From: JAJPIG01 sp035531675
Lineage (GTDB): Bacteria > Desulfobacterota > Binatia > Binatales > Binataceae
Direction: 5' to 3'
DNA length: 64,000 nucleotides
Assembly (NCBI GenBank): GCA_035531675.1
Contig: DATKSL010000033.1
Location: 163,552 to 227,551, forward strand
In this document: piece by piece, positions 27,201-34,550 of the stretch
Numbering within the stretch: the stretch's first letter is position 1
How the letters are laid out: every line of letters begins with the position of its first letter
Notes under the pieces: generated by a model
What the model saw: the letters and a program-made list of their open reading frames with translations, nothing else
What the model was told of the DNA's origin: nothing
Database searches by the model: none
Translations under genes and position numbers: made by a program

Positions 27201-28426
27201 TAGCTGCCGAGCTGATCCTTGCCGAACTTCTGCATCTCCACGCCCTGGATCGAGACCTCCTTGAAACCCATCAGGTACCTGGTCTCGCCGCCCCAATGGA
27301 TATCGGCCTTATCCTTGCCATCGATGCTCGCGGTCAGCTTGATATTGCGGCTTAGCAATGCGACCGGGGCGCGCTCGTCAACGCCGTAGTTCTGCGCCGC
27401 CGGGTCACTGTAGTTGAGCGGACTCGGCTGCGAGGTGCAGGCGCTGGTGCATCCCATGGGCGCCATGCCGCAGGCGAAGTAGGTCGGCACGTTGTTGACC
27501 ATGCAGAACTGGCTTGGCGTCGGCGCCGCGCTGCCGAAGTGGTAGTGAACCAGCGGTGTCGAAAGGAAAACGTCGCTGCCGGTCGGATTGTCAGCCGGCT
27601 TGCTCTTGATGCTCGCAATCTTCACGATCTCGGTGTCGAACGGGCTGAAGCTGGTGCCGCCCACCGCAATCCAGTCATCGTCCTGCCAGCGACCGGTACC
27701 CTGGGTTACGTCGTCGGCCAGCCGCAGCGCATCCGCGCCGTCGGTCCCAACCGGCACCGTGACTCCGCTGCCCTTGCCATAATGCTTGGGCGGCCCGGCG
27801 GGCTGCGAAAGGTAGCTCCAGTTAAGGCCGTTGGGCGGGACTCCCTTCTGCCCATACATCTCCAACGAGCCGCCGCTTTGAACCTGGATCCCCTTGCTGA
27901 AGTCCGGGCAGTTGGTCCCCGCCGCGCACGGACGTTTGCCGTTGAAGTCGAGTGTGACCAGCGTCATCGGATCCGTCATCCCGATCGGATGGGCCTTCTG
28001 GCCGATCTGGAGCAGGCCGTTGACCAGGATGGTGCCGACCTCCATCTTCACGGTCTTGTCTGGAAAGCAGAGCGTGGCGCCGGAATCGATGGTGATGGTG
28101 TTGAAGCGCTCCTCGCCCATGTAGCTCTTATCGACGTATACGCTCGGGCCGCATCCGTTGGCGCCGATCTCAAGGTCTTTGTTGGCGCCTTTTTTACAGC
28201 TCGAATTCGACAGCGGGATCGCCGATGCGCCGCAGATACCCGGATCCGCTTGGACCATGTTCCTGAAGTTTCCCGGGAGCGTCCTGGCGCCGCTGCCGCC
28301 GCTATACGCACTGACTATCAGCATCGTGGCTGCCGCGAATGCCCAACGGACGACCGTGAAGCTGCGCCGCCTGGGTCCGGAAGTCTGCGAACTGCCAGTG
28401 ATTTCCGAAAAGATTTTCCTAAACAT
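24266..28426 (-). CDS. Large G8-domain/parallel beta-helix surface protein (CEMIP/TMEM2-like)
   Basis: A 1386-residue exported protein. A hydrophobic signal/anchor spans about 23-41. Residues about 105-270 look like a G8 domain (TITIDSGATLCF, VGTILVNGLLQIG, TLDFNGKRPC). Right-handed beta-helix repeats follow from about 385, beginning SYPIHFHMDGP (409-418), then NSIDHSYNKCVTVHSTDNL and RAVGHLFYEEIGDEKN, then GVWLRDQWFVLD and MIYDGPARLIHDRF segments. This order matches animal CEMIP/KIAA1199 and TMEM2, hyaluronan-depolymerising proteins, and PKHD1L1. The C-terminal third is cysteine-rich with no domain I recognise. Base composition looks less GC-rich than its neighbours. GAGGGGTGT precedes the ATG at 28426. 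A carbohydrate-binding or lyase role is inference. Confidence 0.82.
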   Translation of the reverse strand: MFRKIFSEITGSSQTSGPRRRSFTVVRWAFAAATMLIVSAYSGGSGARTLPGNFRNMVQADPGICGASAIPLSNSSCKKGANKDLEIGANGCGPSVYVDKSYMGEERFNTITIDSGATLCFPDKTVKMEVGTILVNGLLQIGQKAHPIGMTDPMTLVTLDFNGKRPCAAGTNCPDFSKGIQVQSGGSLEMYGQKGVPPNGLNWSYLSQPAGPPKHYGKGSGVTVPVGTDGADALRLADDVTQGTGRWQDDDWIAVGGTSFSPFDTEIVKIASIKSKPADNPTGSDVFLSTPLVHYHFGSAAPTPSQFCMVNNVPTYFACGMAPMGCTSACTSQPSPLNYSDPAAQNYGVDERAPVALLSRNIKLTASIDGKDKADIHWGGETRYLMGFKEVSIQGVEMQKFGKDQLGSYPIHFHMDGPLAGGTALVDSNSIDHSYNKCVTVHSTDNLTISNTVCVRAVGHLFYEEIGDEKNITFRDNLGIGAMSNSFDIYKTNKFSRDELIDKYWWKGDYLTNGKPGGDNIGYNGFNIPDMDNTANPTHGSCTTFGYNGQLGGYVPPLAGGGCPANNPVYIEPASGFWITNPGTQLTGNIIDGCQGVGVGYWYVPPPINAPTAVHFNQYLPVGTFRDNRVSACFDGLFGEGAYSVSNASLLHPTVDGTPNSRNLLAEFDGLTALRIRDRGVWLRDQWFVLDHGRFATSRDSASLLTAGGVDGATPGDWMLTENSVFEGISQNNVDRFGPCPRPDTSFAGQAPLAGCIDQTPVQTGDQPHSADEIGKGYPDPNWNMFGYMIYDGPARLIHDRFVDFKQSPALTGDDAAALKAWGDARKLTGKDGVEKNWVYEGDAAFGWFQSNQSSYPTLANTSELSFVNTDLRHQIYTQYVNLGKDPLNPSSGFGDGDQNTAVVDLDGTLSGFVAADSKNTVSTRFDGPHPISLNGLVINASSNSVDECLAEGAQDAVLENRPTALMSPSSMATLELQMLYPPDADSTKPPFLQKQAITFTKDAVDFGGHGAMTLTSRNALGVWEPKVTSGLSYTVTAAVDAQDKGTDAGIAKILELGIVDAYKPSISATNPFYVRIGICYQNKNGKPADASSFTIARGYHSYGGGTIGAGPDDLELRAYYNKLNNLYVDKNGNHEICDNLVGNTLLPGLPNKPVPINLQCPSNPLLAGCPYTPTSGPQDPYIGCPADGITLASAGCPDGTTKVTDNRGQPACLWPTDTLSPAANLSDITNSDGTYVSTMDMSGHNGLDKYYYDSSTGWLFLYVAQEDHNPDGPSPLANCKDKSPADPSCPKNANGETYYVCPAEGCKDYVITVTDPNYVPGPSTCTLPTAMLAPEPTPAYHLALVGTMPPTTVMPTPVPGDFPHYAATTATAPVCSDTQGMGVRK

Positions 28427-28464
28427 ACACCCCTCAAACGACGAATGAACTTCTGCCTTGGTCC

Positions 28465-28520
28465 AAAAAAAAGCTCAGCCTCCAGCAGGTAACCGGACTA
28501 CTGCCTGGGGCAGCTGGCTG
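28465..28520 (-). promoter_or_regulatory. Possible attenuator/terminator in the G8-gene leader
   Basis: Read on the minus strand, CAGCCAGC (28520-28513) can pair with GCTGGAGGCTG (28486-28476, three bases bulged). After AGC there is a run of eight T (28472-28465), ending 38 bases before the G8 start codon. A U-run there is what an intrinsic terminator in a regulated leader would look like. The stem is imperfect and I recognise no known riboswitch consensus. Confidence 0.3.
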
Positions 28521-28805
28521 CTCAATTCTGACTTCGCGTTGCCGAAGCTGTTGTCGCGTGGGTTTACCGTGATCAGGCCCCTGGATACCGGGCTGGATTC
28601 ACCCACACTAGAGCTCCCCTTGTCCGCCACGCAGGGCCTTGCCGGTTTCGACGCCGACTGGTCTGCTCAGCAGGCTCAAAGGCTATATCACGACTAGATT
28701 GAACAGGAAAAGACTAGGCGACACCCACTTGCCAATTCTTGAGCCTACCAAAATAGCCTTACATGCTGCATCACTTCGGATTTTCATCTGAAAATTAACA
28801 AAAGG
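28521..28805. other. Non-coding gap upstream of the G8 gene
   Basis: With the attenuator region this makes about 380 bases without a supported gene. A short plus-strand frame (28458-28697) has no family likeness and no ribosome site. On the minus strand the stretch can form several local hairpins, for example CTTCG/CGAAG around 28533-28548, and GGTAAACC near 28560 can pair with GGTTACC near 28490, so a long structured 5-prime leader is possible. The part near 28700-28800 is AT-rich and could hold the promoter. Confidence 0.4.
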
Positions 28806-29531
28806 TCACTGTGCGCCAAACGTAGCAGCGCTAAAGACCGGTACCCTCACCGGTATCTGCATCCGCTTGCCGTTGCGCGACACGCTGAGATAGACCAGCT
28901 CGCCGGCGCGCGCCAGGTTCATCCGCCGCGAGAAATCTAGATAATTCGTAATCCGTTCGCCGTCCAGACCGATAATAAGATCGTACGACTCTCCCACGCG
29001 CGAGCCGCTGACCGCCGCCGCCGCCAACATCGCCGGCGGAAAAAACAGCGATACGGCAAACGCTACCCCCGAGAGCGCGGAATTGATGCCCACCCGCTCG
29101 CCCCGCAGCCCGGCGTAGGCGGCTGGGGTGCCCGGAAGCACCTCGACGACCAGCAGCCCGGCCACTTCGCCGCTACCGTCGACGCCGCGGTGATCTTCCC
29201 GAATCACCATCCCGAGCGACGAGGAGTCGTCTCCGTCCGCCATGAAATCGCTCAGGCTTCGCAGCTCCCGGCGCAGCTCGGCCGGCGGGGCCTGCACAAC
29301 GGGGGGACTGCTGCCGCCCGCGGAATTGTAGATATCCGGCGGAGCGCCGAAGGGAGCCGCAGCGTTCTGCGATTGAGGTAGAACCGCGGGCGGGATCTCA
29401 GTGGTGCTGGGCGGCAGGACCGAAGGGGGCGAACCCTCCTGGGCGCTTATCGGCAGAGGGCGCAGCGCTAAAGGCGTCAGGCATAGCGCAATCAACGCCC
29501 ATCGCGGGATATGGCTTCCCCCGGCGCGCAT
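28806..29531 (-). CDS. Secreted PDZ-domain-like protein
   Basis: A 241-residue exported protein with a signal peptide (about 1-30, ending ISAQ), a proline-rich low-complexity linker (about 33-80), and a C-terminal PDZ-like domain (about 105-235) with GLLVVEVLPGTPAAYAGLR, YDLIIGLDGERITNYLDF and GELVYLSVSRNGKRMQIPVRV. A glycine/alanine-rich hydrophobic insert (about 150-172) sits inside the PDZ domain and could be a membrane hairpin. No protease triad is present, so it is likely a periplasmic adaptor rather than an HtrA-type protease. It stands alone, 80 bases from the universal stress gene. Confidence 0.72.
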   Translation of the reverse strand: MRAGGSHIPRWALIALCLTPLALRPLPISAQEGSPPSVLPPSTTEIPPAVLPQSQNAAAPFGAPPDIYNSAGGSSPPVVQAPPAELRRELRSLSDFMADGDDSSSLGMVIREDHRGVDGSGEVAGLLVVEVLPGTPAAYAGLRGERVGINSALSGVAFAVSLFFPPAMLAAAAVSGSRVGESYDLIIGLDGERITNYLDFSRRMNLARAGELVYLSVSRNGKRMQIPVRVPVFSAATFGAQ

Positions 29532-29611
29532 ACTTAATCAGTGTGCCACAATCTACTCCGCGAGACATCCTGCGCCGCCCCCGCGCTAAGGTTAGGCGAA
29601 CCCTGATGAGG

Positions 29612-30016
29612 TCAGCGCGGTCTTACGGTGACGACCGGACACGAGGCCAGTCGTATTACCTGCTCGGCGACACTGCCGAGCCGACTATGGTCGGCGCCGG
29701 TGCGGCCGTGCGTTGCCATCACCACCAAATCGACGTTGAGGGTCTGTTGCGCGCTGACAATTCCGGTGGCGGGTTTGCCGGAACTCACGACGATTTCATG
29801 GGCAATCTTCTCGGCCAGCCACTTCTGCGCAATCCCTCGCAGGTTGTCCCTGGCGACCTGCTCAAGATCGGTCGGAAGCGACGAGCCGGGGACGACATAC
29901 AGCAGGTAAACCGTGGCCTCGTTTTGGAGCGCGAGCTTCTGAACCATCTCGAGCGCCGGCACCGAGACACGATCAAAATCCACCGGACAAAGAATCTTTT
30001 TGAACAGCGCCGTCAT
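29612..30016 (-). CDS. Universal stress protein (UspA family)
   Basis: A 134-residue single UspA domain. The start FKKILCPVDFDRVSVPALE and the ATP-binding pattern near the C-terminus, MATHGRTGADHSRLGSVAEQV (G-x2-G-x9-G-S type), are both present, so it belongs to the nucleotide-binding branch. It is cytoplasmic. The ATG at 30016 has a GAGAGG site. It stands as a single gene with no linked partner, so its stress signal is not indicated. Confidence 0.9.
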   Translation of the reverse strand: MTALFKKILCPVDFDRVSVPALEMVQKLALQNEATVYLLYVVPGSSLPTDLEQVARDNLRGIAQKWLAEKIAHEIVVSSGKPATGIVSAQQTLNVDLVVMATHGRTGADHSRLGSVAEQVIRLASCPVVTVRPR

Positions 30017-30178
30017 TCTGGCCTCTCATACAAGCAAATAGCAGATTGAAGGAAATTCTTCATCCTTGCATGGCCGGGTTGCGGAGCGAGCGCAGGACGA
30101 AGCGTGATCGATAACGCCATAGCGGCGCGTGATTGTTTTATTCGCTTAGCGAGATTCTCGCATCCCGGCTCGCGACTC

Positions 30179-31129
30179 TCATCGGGGCGCTGCGCGTTCG
30201 AGGCTGCCACGGTCCCAATGTCCCAGCTCGGCGGCCGCCTGATAGGTGCTTTGCAGGAAATCGAGCAGCACCGCGTCCGGTGCATCCGCCCTGCGGACAT
30301 CGTCATAGGGCAGGATGAACTCGCCCAATTCCCGACGATAGCCGGCGCTATTCGACTTCACGCGCGCCTCGGCAAAGCCCGGCGGCTGCGGATACGCATA
30401 AGAGTAGAATATCGGCCCATCGATCGGTCCGCCGCCGGGCCAGAAGCCGCAACTGCTGACCTCGTGCGAATAGGCCTCGCGGGTGACCCGATCGGCCACG
30501 TTGGGCGCGCCGGGATGGACCGGCGCCAGCCGCCCGGAAAATCGCGTGACCGCCAAATCAAAGCTGCCCCAGAAAAAATGGACCGGGCTTACTTTGCCGA
30601 TAAAGCCGGCCCTGAATGAAGTAAGAATCCGGTCCGCCTGCACCAGGATGCGCCAGAAGCGATGCGCGTATTCCGCGTCGTAGGCGCCGTGCTCGTGGTC
30701 CGCTTCGAACCGCGTCGGCCGTTCGATCTCGACCGGCATGCTCCAGATGCGGACCGCCAGTCCCAGCGACCGCATGCGATCCATAATCTCGCGGTAGAAG
30801 TCGGCCACGCTTTGCGGTTGCAAAGCCATCGACGCGGCCGCGCCGTCGCTGGTCTGGATCGTCAGGCGATGGTCGATGAAATCGAAATCGATCTGAAAGG
30901 TGCGCGCGCCATACGGGATCGGCGAGGTCGTCAATCCTCGACAGGTCACGTAAAGCGCGACCTGCCACCAATGATTGATCGGCGGCGCCTGCGCTAACCT
31001 GATTTTGCCCACCACCTGCGTCCAAAGCTGCAGCGTGGCGTACGTCTCCTGCCACGCCTTAAGGGGCAAGCTCGGCCACGCCTCGTCGCCAGCCGCGCGC
31101 TTTACGTCCCTGGTGGTTGTCATCGCCAT
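30179..31129 (-). CDS. DUF5996 family protein
   Basis: A 316-residue cytoplasmic protein matching DUF5996 along its whole length: WPSLPLKAWQETYATLQLW near the N-terminus, the RGLTTSPIPYG motif, the VHFFWGSFDLAVTRFSGR block (about 192-209), SHEVSSCGFWPGGG (about 233-246) and GEFILPYDDVR near the C-terminus. The function of the family is unknown. It is transcribed alone and divergent from the secreted cyclase-family gene. The start is the first of two in-frame ATG codons (31129; the alternative is 31123). Confidence 0.87.
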   Translation of the reverse strand: MAMTTTRDVKRAAGDEAWPSLPLKAWQETYATLQLWTQVVGKIRLAQAPPINHWWQVALYVTCRGLTTSPIPYGARTFQIDFDFIDHRLTIQTSDGAAASMALQPQSVADFYREIMDRMRSLGLAVRIWSMPVEIERPTRFEADHEHGAYDAEYAHRFWRILVQADRILTSFRAGFIGKVSPVHFFWGSFDLAVTRFSGRLAPVHPGAPNVADRVTREAYSHEVSSCGFWPGGGPIDGPIFYSYAYPQPPGFAEARVKSNSAGYRRELGEFILPYDDVRRADAPDAVLLDFLQSTYQAAAELGHWDRGSLERAAPR

Positions 31130-31249
31130 GTACCCCGCAACCCGAATCGATAGTGCGTTTTCCGGCAGGCCCGCGTAGCGATCTATGTTAGCGTCGGTCC
31201 GCTCGCGTTCCTAACGTCGCGTCGGGAGCGCCAATCAGGGAGGTTCCAG

Positions 31250-32059
31250 ATGAACCCGAAACTCCGGGTATTTTTCGGTCTATTGCTCCTGATCGCGATC
31301 GCCGGCGCCGCTTCCGCTGCGTCGGCCCAGGATCGATCGCTGGCCGAGGCCTACCGGATTATCGCCTCGAAGCAGTTCGTCGATCTGACGCACTCTTTCG
31401 GCCCGCTGACCCCGGTATGGAAGGGGTTTGGTCAGGCGACCTTCTCGCGCGCTGCCAATCCTGAAACCGGCCGTCCCTACACTATCGAGAAGGATCATTT
31501 CCGCGCCTTCTTCTATTCGATGGTGGGGCAGTACGGCACTCATATCGATCCGCCGGCCCATTTCGACCCGCACGGCCTGACGATGGACCAGCTGCCGCTC
31601 AAACAGATGATCCTGCCGCTGGTGGTTTTCGATATGACGCCGATTCTCAAGCACGATCCGAATCATGCGTTGACCGTCGATGACATCAAGGCCTGGGAGC
31701 GGGTGCACGGCCGGGTTCCCGCCGGATCGTTCGCCGCGTTGCGCACCGATATGTACAAGGACTGGGCGACCAATCCCGCGCGCTTCAAGCGCTCGCCGTT
31801 CCCGGCCTGGTCGCTGGCGGCGATCGAATTCCTCTACCAGCAACGCGGAATCGTGGCGAATGGCCACGAATCGATGGATACCGACACCACCGACGACATG
31901 AAATCCGAGACCTGGCTGCTCACGCACGGCCACTGGCAGATCGAGGTGATGACCCATCTCGACCGGGTGCCCGCCACCGGCGCGCTAATCGTGGTGAGCT
32001 GGCCGAAGGTCAAGCACGGGCTCGGCTTCCCGGCGCGCGCCTTCGCGATTTTGCCGTGA
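31250..32059 (+). CDS. Secreted cyclase family (kynurenine formamidase-like) protein
   Basis: A 269-residue protein of the metal-dependent cyclase/formamidase family. A signal peptide occupies about 1-26 (cleavage near ASA-QD). The metal motif GTHIDPPAHF is at about 95-104, with the conserved FVDLTHSFGPLTPVW strand at about 43-57 and the late HGHWQIEVMTHLDRVP. Family members hydrolyse N-formylkynurenine, isatin or similar cyclic amides, or polyketide esters; periplasmic location is less common. GGGAGG precedes the ATG at 31250. Convergent with the GST gene, 17 bases apart. Confidence 0.85.
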   Translation: MNPKLRVFFGLLLLIAIAGAASAASAQDRSLAEAYRIIASKQFVDLTHSFGPLTPVWKGFGQATFSRAANPETGRPYTIEKDHFRAFFYSMVGQYGTHIDPPAHFDPHGLTMDQLPLKQMILPLVVFDMTPILKHDPNHALTVDDIKAWERVHGRVPAGSFAALRTDMYKDWATNPARFKRSPFPAWSLAAIEFLYQQRGIVANGHESMDTDTTDDMKSETWLLTHGHWQIEVMTHLDRVPATGALIVVSWPKVKHGLGFPARAFAILP

Positions 32060-32076
32060 ACCCGGTGCGGCGAATC

Positions 32077-32790
32077 CTATCGATCGAGCTCAGGGTAGTA
32101 GCGAAAGATGCCCTGCTGATTGAATGGAATCCGGCGCTCCGAGGCGAGGTAGGCGGCGATCCGCGGACGCTCTACGACGCGATCGTGCAACGCGATCGTA
32201 TGGGGATAGCGGCGGGCGACGCGTTTCATCGCGCGCGGAAACGCATACCTGAGCCCGGCCACGATCTCGAACAATGACAGATCGGCATACGTCAGCCGCG
32301 GCCCGGACAGATAGCGGCCCTTGCCGTTGCCGGCCAGCACGCGCTCGAAGTAGCCGAGAAATTTCGGCAGGCGGTTCTTGAGAAAGTCCGCGGCGCGCAG
32401 GCGCGCTTCGCGCTTCTGCTGCTCGTAGTAGAGGCTGCCGGCGATCGGATGATGGGTGGCGTGGATTTCCTCCAGGAAGTCGGCCATCGTCAATTGCAGT
32501 TGATGGGTCCACAACCGGCCACCCTCATCGGCGGGCGCGAGCCGATGGCGCGAGCCGAGAAACAGCAGGATGTTCGCGGTTTGACTGATCAGCATCCGGC
32601 CGGCCTTCAGAAACGGCGGCGCGAAGGGCGGATGCGTGACGCCGCGCCCTTCGAGCATCCGCATCATCGCCAGCATCCCGCGTTTTCCCCGTGCCAGGTC
32701 AAGGTAATCGGCGCCCGCCTCTTCGAGCGCCAGGCGCACGAACTCGCCACGCCCCTGGATGGTCGGCCAATAATAGAGTTCATATTGCAT
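32077..32790 (-). CDS. Glutathione S-transferase family protein
   Basis: A 237-residue full-length GST. The N-terminal thioredoxin-like domain starts YELYYWPTIQGRGEFVRLALEEAGADY (catalytic Tyr likely in the first strand-turn), has PPFLKAGRMLISQTANILLFLG (about 57-78) with the cis-Pro and SQT glutathione-binding residues, then an all-helical C-terminal domain with LTYADLSLFEIVAGLRYAF. It looks like the sigma/pi-type branch. It is cytoplasmic, with a probable detoxification role. No catabolic partner is adjacent, in contrast to the broken GST at 16513. Confidence 0.88.
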   Translation of the reverse strand: MQYELYYWPTIQGRGEFVRLALEEAGADYLDLARGKRGMLAMMRMLEGRGVTHPPFAPPFLKAGRMLISQTANILLFLGSRHRLAPADEGGRLWTHQLQLTMADFLEEIHATHHPIAGSLYYEQQKREARLRAADFLKNRLPKFLGYFERVLAGNGKGRYLSGPRLTYADLSLFEIVAGLRYAFPRAMKRVARRYPHTIALHDRVVERPRIAAYLASERRIPFNQQGIFRYYPELDR

Positions 32791-32868
32791 CGGCTTGGAA
32801 TCTCCTCACTTAGTCCGGCCCGGCCCCCGTAGGATAGGCCAACCGGCGGCGATTGCGAATTGCTGAAA

Positions 32869-33942
32869 TCAAGCCGTCGCTTCGCGGCACGCGAGTATCG
32901 GCATGATCTTCTCGCCGAAGTTCCGGATCCCGCCGACGAAATCCGGGAAGCTCAGCAGTAGTCCGTCGACGCCGGTGTCGCGTGCGAGCTCGTCTATCTG
33001 CTGCGCGCAGCTCTCGTACGATCCCAGGATCACCGGCGTGCCCATGAAAACGATATTGCCCAGCTCGACCGGCCGCGCCATCCCGGTGCGCAGCGCCTCG
33101 CTGGTGCCGCCGGGATTGGTATCGAGCGAGGCGCTGCTCAGCACGTTGCGAATCGCGTCCAGGTCGGCACCGGCAATGATGTCGTCGGCCTGCCGCCGCG
33201 CCTGCGCGTCGCTCTCGGCCGCGATCAGCACGAATTGCGCGTAGGTGCCGACCGAGCGTCCGAACTCGATCGCGTGCGTGCCCAGTTGCGTGCCGATAGT
33301 TTTCAGCCGCTGCCGGTCCGCCGTCACGAAATTGTGATCGCCGAGCTCGGCGGTGAAGCGCATGCCGCGCGGCGAGCTGCCCGCGCATACGATTGCGATC
33401 TCGCGCCGCGGCGTGGGCAGGCATCGGCAATCCGGCAAATCGAAGAAAGCGCCGTGGTGGGAAACGCGTCCGTCACGCCACAAGGCCTTCATGATCTGCA
33501 GATACTCGGTCGCGTATTCGTAACGCTGGTCGTAGTATTGGTCGCCCGGCCACAGCCCCATCTGCTGGTATTCGGGGCGGTTCCATCCGGTGACGATATT
33601 GAGGCCGCAACGGCCGCCGCTTATGTCGTCGATAGTCGCAACCATCCGCGCCGCGACCGCAGGATGCATGCTGAGGATGCCGACGCTCGGAAACAGGTAG
33701 ATGCTGGAGGTGTCGCGGGCCAGCGCGGCCATCAGCGTGAACGACTCCAGGCAGGCGTCCCAGTAACCGCCTTCGCCGCCGAAGCCGCGGAACTTGATCA
33801 TCGAGAGCGCGAATTCCAGGCCCTGCCGCTCGGCTTCGACGGTGATGGCGCGGTTATGCTCATAGGTCGGCGGATATTGCGGGCTGCGCGTCGACAGGAT
33901 GTAGCCGTTGGTGCCGTTGGGCAGAAACACGCCGAATTTCAT
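32869..33942 (-). CDS. RutA-like FMN-dependent monooxygenase (LLM family)
   Basis: A 357-residue LLM enzyme closely patterned on RutA, the pyrimidine monooxygenase that opens uracil, with an N-terminal GVFLPNGTNGYILSTRSPQYPPTYEHN, ALSMIKFRGFGG (about 46-57), ISGGRCGLNIVTGWNRPEYQQMG (about 109-131), and GLLLSFPDFVGGIRNFGEKI near the end. RutA works with the flavin reductase RutF and is followed by RutB-E in the rut operon; none are adjacent here. So the enzyme may act on another heterocycle or amide. A second RutA-like gene lies at 47037-48095. The start is the ATG at 33942. Confidence 0.85.
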   Translation of the reverse strand: MKFGVFLPNGTNGYILSTRSPQYPPTYEHNRAITVEAERQGLEFALSMIKFRGFGGEGGYWDACLESFTLMAALARDTSSIYLFPSVGILSMHPAVAARMVATIDDISGGRCGLNIVTGWNRPEYQQMGLWPGDQYYDQRYEYATEYLQIMKALWRDGRVSHHGAFFDLPDCRCLPTPRREIAIVCAGSSPRGMRFTAELGDHNFVTADRQRLKTIGTQLGTHAIEFGRSVGTYAQFVLIAAESDAQARRQADDIIAGADLDAIRNVLSSASLDTNPGGTSEALRTGMARPVELGNIVFMGTPVILGSYESCAQQIDELARDTGVDGLLLSFPDFVGGIRNFGEKIMPILACREATA

Positions 33943-34067
33943 GGGTTGAAATTAGCCCGCTCTTCAAGGAGATAGCAATTCGCAAATCCGCGCCGGCTGG
34001 TTCGATTCGGGACGGATCGCTATGCTTACCAGCGTTGGGGTTTCGGCTTTTGGGGGAGGAACAAACT

Positions 34068-34475
34068 ATGATCAAAGAGACTAATCCAGGGCTGAGTATT
34101 CGCCGGATACTGCTGGCGAGCGCACTGATGGCGCTGACAGTGATCGCCTGCAACGGATCGTCAGCGTCGGCGCAGAGCGAAGCCAAGGTCAAGCGCCGCG
34201 TCATTCCATTAACGCTCAGCAAGGGCCAGAATTACACCATCAGCGGCGTCGAGGAAGGCACCGGGCCAAACCCAAAGGTGGTCAGTAACCCCAACGCGCT
34301 GGTAATACAGAACGCGCCGGGCCGGATCGAACTGGTGGGCGCCGACAGCGGCACCTGGAAGATCAACGTGCAGCTCGACAGCGGGGAAAAGGTAACCTAC
34401 GAGGTGACCGTGAAGGCCGATGCGCCGCCGCAGGGCTCTCTGGCTCCGGGCGCTGCACCGACCGTCATGCCTTGA
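34068..34475 (+). CDS. Small exported lipoprotein with secretin N-domain-like fold
   Basis: A 135-residue exported protein. The signal peptide (about 10-28) ends VIAC, a good lipobox, so Cys28 is probably lipidated; an AxA site (SASAQ) nearby is the alternative. Residues about 40-115 (VIPLTLSKGQNYTISGV, the PNALVIQ strand, GADSGTWKINVQLDSGEKVTYEVTV) resemble the N-terminal domain of CpaC/RcpA-type pilus secretins (T2SS-T3SS_pil_N). The secretin pore domain and all pilus genes are absent. GGGGGAGGA precedes the ATG at 34068. It may be a stand-alone domain protein of the envelope; the resemblance is by eye only. Confidence 0.6.
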   Translation: MIKETNPGLSIRRILLASALMALTVIACNGSSASAQSEAKVKRRVIPLTLSKGQNYTISGVEEGTGPNPKVVSNPNALVIQNAPGRIELVGADSGTWKINVQLDSGEKVTYEVTVKADAPPQGSLAPGAAPTVMP

Positions 34476-34550
34476 CGGGAACTTTCGCCGACCCGCTCGC
34501 AGCGCGTTGGCGCCGGCCGCGAGTCGCTGCAATCAAACTGGAGGAAAATC

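Noticed and set aside
28480..28570. c-di-GMP-I (GEMM) or cobalamin riboswitch upstream of the G8 gene
   Set aside because: Short stretches such as GGTAAACC and GGTTACC look tempting, but the conserved core order of either aptamer is not met.
28458..28697. 79-residue plus-strand open frame upstream of the G8 gene
   Set aside because: No ribosome site, no family likeness, odd composition, and it lies antisense to the probable leader.
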